Below, piece by piece: positions 1-4,379 of a stretch of 5,552 nt of DNA (position 1 is its first letter; every line of letters starts with the position of its first letter). The notes under the pieces were generated by a model. It worked only from the letters and a program-made list of their open reading frames with translations, ran no database searches and was not told the origin of the DNA. The DNA lies in contig DAGU01000011.1 in the NCBI GenBank assembly GCA_002498285.1, positions 1 through 5,552 on the forward strand, in the 5' to 3' direction. The DNA is from Methanomassiliicoccus sp. UBA386 (GTDB lineage: Archaea > Thermoplasmatota > Thermoplasmata > Methanomassiliicoccales > Methanomassiliicoccaceae). The position numbers and the translations under genes were made by a program.

Positions 1-807
1 ACCATGGAAGGCGCCGGAGTACGGCTGAAGAGGGCGTTCGGCGAGGTCGATCCCCGCCTGGACCCCTTCCTCATGCTGGATGATTTCTCCTCTCGGGACC
101 CGTTCGACTACGAGCCGGGTTTTCCGGAGCATCCCCACCGCGGCATGGAGACCGTCACCTACGTCATCAGCGGCCAGATCGATCACCGCGACAGCCTGGG
201 GAACAGCGGCAGCATACAATCGGGCGAGGTGCAGTGGATGACCGCCGGCAGCGGCATCATCCACGCCGAGATGCCGAGGGAGACCTGGGAGCACCTATGC
301 GGCGTGCAGCTGTGGGTGAACCTGCCCAGGGAGAGCAAGATGATGGCGCCCCGATACCGGGACATCGGGGAGGAGGACATACCCATTGTGCAGCCGTCGG
401 CGGGGGTAAGGGTCAAGGTGATCGCCGGCAAGTTCGACGACGCGGTCGGACCGGTGAAGGACCTCGTGGTCGATGTCCATTACCTTGATGTCATCATGGA
501 GCCGAACGCGGAGTTCCGTCATAACATATCGGGCCAGCTCAACGCCTTCGCATATGTGCTGCAAGGCGTCGCGGACTTCGGAGGCAGCATGGCAGGACGG
601 CAGCAACTGGTGGTCCTCGGGGAGGGCGATGAGGTCGCGGTCCGCTCCGGAGAGAGTGGAGCCAGGTTCATCCTGGTCGCCGGCCGGCCCATCAGAGAAA
701 CAGTGGCATGGCGCGGCCCCATCGTCATGAACACCGAGGACGAGCTGAAGGACGCCTTCCGCGAGATCCAGGAGGGCACGTTCGTGAGGGCCGAACCGGG
801 GCGCTGA
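1..807 (+). CDS. Pirin-family bicupin protein (5' end cut by window)
   Basis: This is a pirin, an iron-binding double-cupin protein. Family members act variously as quercetin 2,3-dioxygenases, transcriptional cofactors or metabolic regulators, so the substrate cannot be given from sequence. Counting the Met at base 4 as residue 1, the four family metal ligands are visible: His43 and His45 in the EHPHRG motif, and His87 and Glu89 in GIIHAEMP. The second cupin and the typical C-terminus (GRPIRETVAWRGPIVMNT, then a helix) follow at about residues 150-260. The reading frame is open at base 1 (Thr-Met-Glu-Gly). Pirins usually have 15-25 residues before the EGAGVRLKR segment, so this ATG is probably an internal Met and the true start lies outside the window. 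Only three bases precede it, so no ribosome binding site can be judged. The TGA stop at 805-807 directly touches the stop of the convergent citrate synthase gene. The family call is very secure; the biochemical role is unknown. Confidence 0.93.
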   Translation, partial: TMEGAGVRLKRAFGEVDPRLDPFLMLDDFSSRDPFDYEPGFPEHPHRGMETVTYVISGQIDHRDSLGNSGSIQSGEVQWMTAGSGIIHAEMPRETWEHLCGVQLWVNLPRESKMMAPRYRDIGEEDIPIVQPSAGVRVKVIAGKFDDAVGPVKDLVVDVHYLDVIMEPNAEFRHNISGQLNAFAYVLQGVADFGGSMAGRQQLVVLGEGDEVAVRSGESGARFILVAGRPIRETVAWRGPIVMNTEDELKDAFREIQEGTFVRAEPGR

Positions 808-1968
808 TCAACCGCGCTTCTCAATTGGAACGTATTCCAGGCCGTCCTCGCCAACGTACGTGCACACGGGGCGATACAGCACAGGCTTCACCGGACCCGG
901 CGGGAACTTTTCCTCTAGGACATGGGCGGCCCAGCCAGCCGAACGCGCCATGGCGAAAACCGCCGGATAGAAGTCCGGTTCGATGCCCATGGCATGGTAC
1001 ATCGAAGCGGTGTACATGTCGATGTTGGGATAGATCTCCCGGCCCTTGGTGGAGCGGAAATGCTCCTGAGTGGCCAGGACCATCCTCTCGGTCATCTCGT
1101 ACCACCGGAACTCCGGGCGGTCCTCCATTATCTGCTGGGCCATGTGCTGAAGGATGGCAGCGCGCGGATCGATGGTCTTGTACACCGCATGCCCCATCCC
1201 CGACACCCTCTCTCCGTGCTTGAACTGATCGGACACCCACCCCTCCACGCTGTCCGGATCGTTCACATCGAGGAGGTTCTTCATGACCTGTGCATTGGCG
1301 CCTCCGTGCAGGGGCCCCGACAGAGCGGCGATGCCGGCCGACACCGCCGCATACATGGTGGCCCGGGTAGAGGCGACCACCCTGGTGGTGAATGTCGAGG
1401 CATTGAAGCCATGATCGGCCTGGAGGACGAGGGCGACGTCCAGAAAGCGGTTCATTGTGTCGCTCTGCTCATCTCCCCAGATCATGTACAGGAAATTGGC
1501 CGCGTGAGAGAGGCTGGGGTCAGGATCGATGGGCCCCTGGCCACTGCGTAGCCTCTTCCATGCCGCTACCACCGTGGGCGCCACGGCGATTATGCGGATG
1601 GCCTTCCGCCGGTTGGCCTCGGGAGACTCGTCGTCCCTATCGGGGCAGGAGCCGGACAGGAGCGACACCATCGCCGACAGCATGGCCATGGGAGATGCGC
1701 CGAGCGACTGGGCGCGCATGGCATCCAGCATTCCAGGAGGAAGGTTTCGGTTGGAGGCGAGCTCCTGCGAGAACGAAGTGAGCTGATCGGCATCAGGCAA
1801 CCGATCGTGCAACAGGAGATAGCATACTTCTTCGAATGTAGAGGACCTCGCGAGGTCCTCTATCGTATAACCACGGTACAGCAGTCTTCCTGCCTCTCCG
1901 TCGACCAAGCTGATCCGGGACGTGGCGGCCTTGACCCCCCTCAGCCCGGTATCCTCTGTACCGACCAT
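808..1968 (-). CDS. Citrate synthase (Si-type, PF00285 family)
   Basis: The predicted reaction is condensation of acetyl-CoA with oxaloacetate to citrate in the cytoplasm. At 386 residues it matches the short archaeal/Gram-positive type of dimeric citrate synthase. The N-terminus shows the usual GLRGV...DGEAGRLLYRGYTIEDLA segment (about 8-40). Expected active-site residues are present: His186 and Asn189 (ADHGFNAST), catalytic His221 (GPLHGGAN), His260 (GMGHAVYK), Arg269 (DPRA), catalytic Asp317 (YPNIDMYT), Arg342 (ARSAGW) and Arg366 (LYRPV). Some neighbours differ from the commonest versions: LQADHG rather than LHADHE, and GHAVYK rather than GHRVYK. GHAV also occurs in eukaryotic-type enzymes, so this does not argue against activity. 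A 2-methylcitrate synthase cannot be excluded, because the two activities share this fold and motif set. The ATG at 1966-1968 is supported by the match to family N-termini and by a TATA-like box 26 bp upstream. No Shine-Dalgarno sequence is present, so translation is probably leaderless. Confidence 0.95.
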   Translation of the reverse strand: MVGTEDTGLRGVKAATSRISLVDGEAGRLLYRGYTIEDLARSSTFEEVCYLLLHDRLPDADQLTSFSQELASNRNLPPGMLDAMRAQSLGASPMAMLSAMVSLLSGSCPDRDDESPEANRRKAIRIIAVAPTVVAAWKRLRSGQGPIDPDPSLSHAANFLYMIWGDEQSDTMNRFLDVALVLQADHGFNASTFTTRVVASTRATMYAAVSAGIAALSGPLHGGANAQVMKNLLDVNDPDSVEGWVSDQFKHGERVSGMGHAVYKTIDPRAAILQHMAQQIMEDRPEFRWYEMTERMVLATQEHFRSTKGREIYPNIDMYTASMYHAMGIEPDFYPAVFAMARSAGWAAHVLEEKFPPGPVKPVLYRPVCTYVGEDGLEYVPIEKRG

Positions 1969-1990
1969 TGATACGTCATTCGGTAACTAG

Positions 1991-1997
1991 TATTTTT
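1991..1997 (-). promoter_or_regulatory. Candidate TATA box for a leaderless citrate synthase transcript
   Basis: On the minus strand this reads AAAAATA, preceded by purine/A-rich AAGG that could serve as a BRE. Its centre is about 26 bp upstream of the A of the citrate synthase ATG, the standard archaeal TATA-to-start-site distance. Transcription would therefore begin at or next to the start codon. The bases between box and ATG contain no GGAGG-like sequence, consistent with a leaderless mRNA. The A/T run stands out against the GC-rich background. This is inferred from position and composition only. Confidence 0.55.
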
Positions 1998-2021
1998 CCT
2001 TAGGGGTTGTTTTGGTGGTCA

Positions 2022-2065
2022 GAACGGCCCCTGTTATAGCTCCAGCACGGCCGCTATGGCCGTTC
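2022..2065. repeat. 8-bp inverted repeat GAACGGCC / GGCCGTTC with an internal third copy
   Basis: GAACGGCC at 2022-2029 and GGCCGTTC at 2058-2065 are perfect reverse complements separated by 28 bp. A further ACGGCC lies at 2047-2052 and forms a tighter palindrome with the right arm (ACGGCC-N5-GGCCGT, 2047-2063). Three half-sites in 44 bp of divergent intergenic DNA could be an operator for citrate synthase, the dehydrogenase or both. In RNA, the 2047-2063 part could fold as a short hairpin. No regulator can be named, and chance is a real alternative in GC-rich DNA. Confidence 0.4.
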
Positions 2066-2112
2066 CATCGACGGGGATGGAGGGACGATGTTACCGTGGT
2101 GACGGGGCTCAG

Positions 2113-2119
2113 TTATCAA
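2113..2119 (+). promoter_or_regulatory. Weak TATA-like element for the dehydrogenase gene
   Basis: TTATCAA is one of only two A/T-richer hexamer-scale stretches upstream of the dehydrogenase; the other is TTATAG at 2034-2039. Centred at 2116, it would place transcription start near 2142, leaving a leader of about 9 nt before the ATG at 2151. It is a poor match to an archaeal TATA consensus, and TTATAG with a longer leader is an alternative. The dehydrogenase promoter is therefore not settled. Confidence 0.25.
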
Positions 2120-2134
2120 GGCGGCGCTGCCTTG
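2117..2134. promoter_or_regulatory. Imperfect 18-bp palindrome upstream of the dehydrogenase, candidate operator
   Basis: CAAGGCGGCGCTGCCTTG is palindromic at 16 of 18 positions; only the G/T pair flanking the central GCGC breaks symmetry. It lies 17-34 bp before the dehydrogenase ATG. If TTATCAA is the TATA element, it falls between that box and the transcription start, a position where archaeal repressors commonly block RNA polymerase recruitment. Its symmetry suits a dimeric winged-helix or helix-turn-helix regulator. The function is inferred from symmetry and position alone. Confidence 0.4.
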
Positions 2135-2161
2135 GCACATCAGGGATAATATGGCCAAGGC
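2129..2161. repeat. 8-bp inverted repeat enclosing the dehydrogenase start codon
   Basis: GCCTTGGC (2129-2136) and GCCAAGGC (2154-2161) are perfect reverse complements separated by 17 nt. In RNA they could form a GC-rich stem whose loop holds the weak Shine-Dalgarno-like AGGG (2142-2145) and the ATG at 2151-2153. The left arm overlaps the right arm of the 2117-2134 palindrome, so the two hairpins would be mutually exclusive. The right arm is also coding sequence (codons 2-4), so coincidence is possible. Confidence 0.4.
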
Positions 2162-3293
2162 AATGGTTCTGACCAGGCAGGGATCGATAGACCATTTCGA
2201 GATGAGGGACTACCCAACGCCGTCCGCGGCGGCAGGGGACATCGTCGCGGACGTCAGCATGTGTACCATCTGCGGGACCGACGTAGACATCATCCACGGA
2301 GGGCAGGAGCTGCCCATGCCCACCCTCCTGGGCCACGAGTGGTTCGGCACCGTGAGGGAACTGGGCGACGGCGTCTTCACGGACTTCGTCGGCCAGGAGC
2401 TCAGGGAAGGGGACCTCATCGCCACTTCCAACGGCACCAGGGGAGACTGCTGGTACCTTAACAACGTCCCGGGGCGCAATAATCTCTGTCCGCAGCAGGA
2501 GGTCGTGGGCGTGTACCGCCGCAGCGCCGACGAGGCACCCCACTTCTGGGGGGCGTTCGCCGAACACGTGTACATCGAGAAGCACATCCCCGTGTTCAGG
2601 CTCCCGCCCGGCCTCGAGGAAAAGGAGCTGGTATGCCTGGAGCCGATGGCGGTGGCCACGCGTTCGTTCAAGCGCGCCCACGGCAGCGGCTCAAGCGGGG
2701 CCGGAGCGGGCGAGGGAGTGGACCCGTCGCAGACGGTGGTGATCCAGGGGTTGGGCACCATCGGACAGTGCATGAGCCTGGTTTGCAACGTCAACGGGAT
2801 GGAGAACATCATCGCCGTCGAGCGTCATCCGGAACGGATCGAGCTTGGGGAGCGGATGGGCGTCACCGGCATTGTGGACCGGGGCGCCCTGGAGACCGTT
2901 GAGGATAGAGCGGAAGAGGTCCGCCGCATGACCGGCGGCCGCGGAGCGGACATCGTGTTCGAGTGCGCCGGGACCAACCAGGCATTCGCCGAGGCGTTCA
3001 AGCTGGTGCGCAAGGGCGGCACCGTGGTGGAGCTGGGAGTGGCGGGGGACAAGGGAACCATAGAGGTCAATCCCTTCTCCGACTTCTGCGAGAAAGAGGT
3101 GAGCGTATTCGGCGTGTTCGGCTATCCCTCCCTGGAATACCGCATGGCCATCGCCACCATGAACGTGGCCAAGCGGAGGGGCATACCGTTCGGCGACATC
3201 GTCTCCGACGTCCAGCCCCTTGAGAGCCTCCCGGAGCAGATCATGCGGCACGAGGGGAGGGACGTTCCCGGCTCCATCGCCATCCGGCCGTGA
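2151..3293 (+). CDS. Zinc-type medium-chain alcohol/polyol dehydrogenase (MDR superfamily)
   Basis: This is a cytosolic NAD(P)-dependent dehydrogenase of 380 residues. Its pattern resembles the glucose, sorbitol and threonine dehydrogenase branch of the MDR superfamily; the substrate is not determinable here. The N-terminal GroES-like domain carries likely catalytic-zinc ligands Cys41 (TICGTD), His62 and Glu63 (GHEW) and Glu164 (CLEPMAVA). The Rossmann domain begins near residue 194 with the GLGTIG motif (200-205). Acidic Glu224 at the end of the second strand favours NAD over NADP. The structural-zinc lobe is reduced: only Cys100 and Cys113 are seen where family members often have four cysteines. 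A Gly/Ser/Ala-rich stretch (about 178-189) precedes the Rossmann domain. The ATG at 2151 has a weak AGGG 5 nt upstream; ATG at 2163 is an alternative giving a MVLTRQG start. The gene diverges from citrate synthase, and its stop touches that of the next gene. Confidence 0.9.
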   Translation: MAKAMVLTRQGSIDHFEMRDYPTPSAAAGDIVADVSMCTICGTDVDIIHGGQELPMPTLLGHEWFGTVRELGDGVFTDFVGQELREGDLIATSNGTRGDCWYLNNVPGRNNLCPQQEVVGVYRRSADEAPHFWGAFAEHVYIEKHIPVFRLPPGLEEKELVCLEPMAVATRSFKRAHGSGSSGAGAGEGVDPSQTVVIQGLGTIGQCMSLVCNVNGMENIIAVERHPERIELGERMGVTGIVDRGALETVEDRAEEVRRMTGGRGADIVFECAGTNQAFAEAFKLVRKGGTVVELGVAGDKGTIEVNPFSDFCEKEVSVFGVFGYPSLEYRMAIATMNVAKRRGIPFGDIVSDVQPLESLPEQIMRHEGRDVPGSIAIRP

Positions 3294-4301
3294 TCAGGAG
3301 ACGACCGCCTCCATCACCAGTGGCCTCGATACCGGCCCTTCGCCGTCTGATATATGGATGACCACCAGGTAGTGCCCGGCGTCATTGAACGTCAGCGTCC
3401 CGGCGCCGGACGGGGCCCACAGCCCTTTCGACCACTCATTATAGGTCCCGGCGGCCATGGTCAGCTCCTTGCCGTTGGGCGTCATGGCGGCCGTTCCGGA
3501 GAGCATGTTGCCCCCGTCGCCGTTCCACACGGTGTAGAACGCCGTGTTGAAGCCGTTCTCCCACGCCGAGATGGCCGAGGTGGACTCAAGAGCGGAGCGG
3601 TCCACCCTGGTGTCGCCTGTATTGTATATGGAGAGGTCCCCGCCCACGTTCATGCTGGTAGGGCAGATCACGCTGATCGTCCAGTTGTAGTAGGTGCCCC
3701 AGGGGGCATCATTCCATCGTTCGACAGGCGCCGTAAGGGCGAAGCCGAGCTCGTCGCCGACCCCAGTCTCGTTCTTCCATCCCCCGGCCCACTCGCCCAG
3801 CGTCGGCTCTCCGAAGATGTGCGCCCCGTTCTCAGAGATCGCCACCTCAGCGTCCGCGCTGGCCACCCGACCGATCGCCTCGGCCGCCACCCGATAGGTT
3901 CCTGCCTCGAAGAACGTGAGCATCAGCAGCATTCTGGACGAGCCATCCGACACCGTGCCGGTGAGCGAGCCGTCCTCCTCGGTCATGAGTAGCGTTCCAG
4001 ACGGAGCGTCGAGGGGGAACGCTCGCACATCCACCTTGTCCGGTTCGATGCCGTCGACCGTCACCGCGATCGGCGAAGCGTCATCGAAACCGAGCTCCAT
4101 GAACACCGGCCAATACCCCTCGGTGCGCACGGTGAGGTCCTCCCTGAGCGTCAGGCTGATCCCGCCAGCCTGAGCATTGTCGCCGTCCCCGAGATCGAGG
4201 ATGCCTCCAGAAAGAAAGGCTGCGACGAGAGCAAACGACGTGAGCACCAGCAGACCGGAGCGGAAGATGAGGCCAGGTCTTCTCAGATTATCCCCGCTCA
4301 T
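3294..4301 (-). CDS. Secreted or membrane-anchored protein with Ig-like beta domains, function unknown
   Basis: I do not recognise this 335-residue protein. Residues 7-14 are basic (RR, then R14) and are followed by a hydrophobic segment at about 15-36, giving an uncleaved anchor or a Sec signal peptide. The rest is acidic, rich in Gly, Thr, Ser and aromatic residues, and has a single cysteine (Cys213), typical of extracellular beta-sandwich proteins. Two similar strand motifs stand out: LTFFEAGTYRV (128-138) and LTFNDAGHYLV (303-313), 7 of 11 identical. They resemble the tyrosine-corner motif near the end of Ig-like folds, suggesting at least two such domains. N-glycosylation sequons occur at Asn177 (NET) and Asn206 (NWT). 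The ATG at 4299-4301 places the basic and hydrophobic N-terminus correctly, and no Shine-Dalgarno sequence precedes it. An envelope role is plausible; no enzymatic motif is visible. Confidence 0.82.
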   Translation of the reverse strand: MSGDNLRRPGLIFRSGLLVLTSFALVAAFLSGGILDLGDGDNAQAGGISLTLREDLTVRTEGYWPVFMELGFDDASPIAVTVDGIEPDKVDVRAFPLDAPSGTLLMTEEDGSLTGTVSDGSSRMLLMLTFFEAGTYRVAAEAIGRVASADAEVAISENGAHIFGEPTLGEWAGGWKNETGVGDELGFALTAPVERWNDAPWGTYYNWTISVICPTSMNVGGDLSIYNTGDTRVDRSALESTSAISAWENGFNTAFYTVWNGDGGNMLSGTAAMTPNGKELTMAAGTYNEWSKGLWAPSGAGTLTFNDAGHYLVVIHISDGEGPVSRPLVMEAVVS

Positions 4302-4316
4302 TCTTGTCAGCCGGGA

Positions 4317-4324
4317 ATAGATAA
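4317..4324 (-). promoter_or_regulatory. Candidate TATA-like element for the secreted-protein gene
   Basis: The minus strand reads TTATCTAT here, within a short A/T-rich patch in an otherwise GC-rich spacer. It lies 16-23 nt upstream of the ATG at 4301, slightly closer than the ideal distance for leaderless transcription, so the true element may extend upstream (ACTTATC). With no Shine-Dalgarno sequence before the ATG, it suggests the gene can be transcribed separately from the upstream hydantoinase-like gene. Confidence 0.35.
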
Positions 4325-4344
4325 GTGTGATGCATGAGAAGCGG

Positions 4345-4357
4345 CGGCCCCGGGCCG
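4345..4357. repeat. GC-only palindrome in the spacer after the hydantoinase-like gene
   Basis: CGGCCC (4345-4350) and GGGCCG (4352-4357) are perfect inverted arms around a single central C. The palindrome lies 22 bp beyond the stop codon of the hydantoinase-like gene on the minus strand. No U-rich tract follows it on the minus strand, so it does not look like an intrinsic terminator. It could be a protein-binding site or a short mRNA 3' hairpin. Confidence 0.3.
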
Positions 4358-4379
4358 TTTCCAGGCGCGTTCAGCGGCC

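Noticed and set aside
922..1551. Long forward open frame of 209 codons antisense to citrate synthase
   Set aside because: It is His/Gly/Arg-rich with no recognisable domain. It lies entirely within a well-supported enzyme gene and is explained by GC-rich codon bias.
1981..2096. CGGTAAC (1981-1987) and GTTACCG (2090-2096) inverted repeat
   Set aside because: Seven bases separated by about 100 bp is readily expected by chance, and no other support was found.
2056..2172. Small forward ORF of 38 codons (starts MAVPSTGMEG) overlapping the dehydrogenase start
   Set aside because: It has no ribosome binding site, its composition is Arg/Trp-rich as in a random GC-rich frame, and it runs into the dehydrogenase gene out of frame.
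2109..2681. Reverse open frames antisense to the dehydrogenase
   Set aside because: They have shadow-frame composition and overlap a gene with intact catalytic motifs.
3354..3992. Long forward open frame of 212 codons antisense to the secreted-protein gene
   Set aside because: It is rich in Arg, Gly, His and Pro with no signal or domain. The opposite strand has a coherent signal segment and repeated Ig-like motifs.
4345..4357. GC palindrome read as an intrinsic terminator of the hydantoinase-like gene
   Set aside because: No U-rich tract follows on the minus strand; the only T run (4358-4360) is on the opposite side. Archaeal termination depends on U-tracts more than hairpins.
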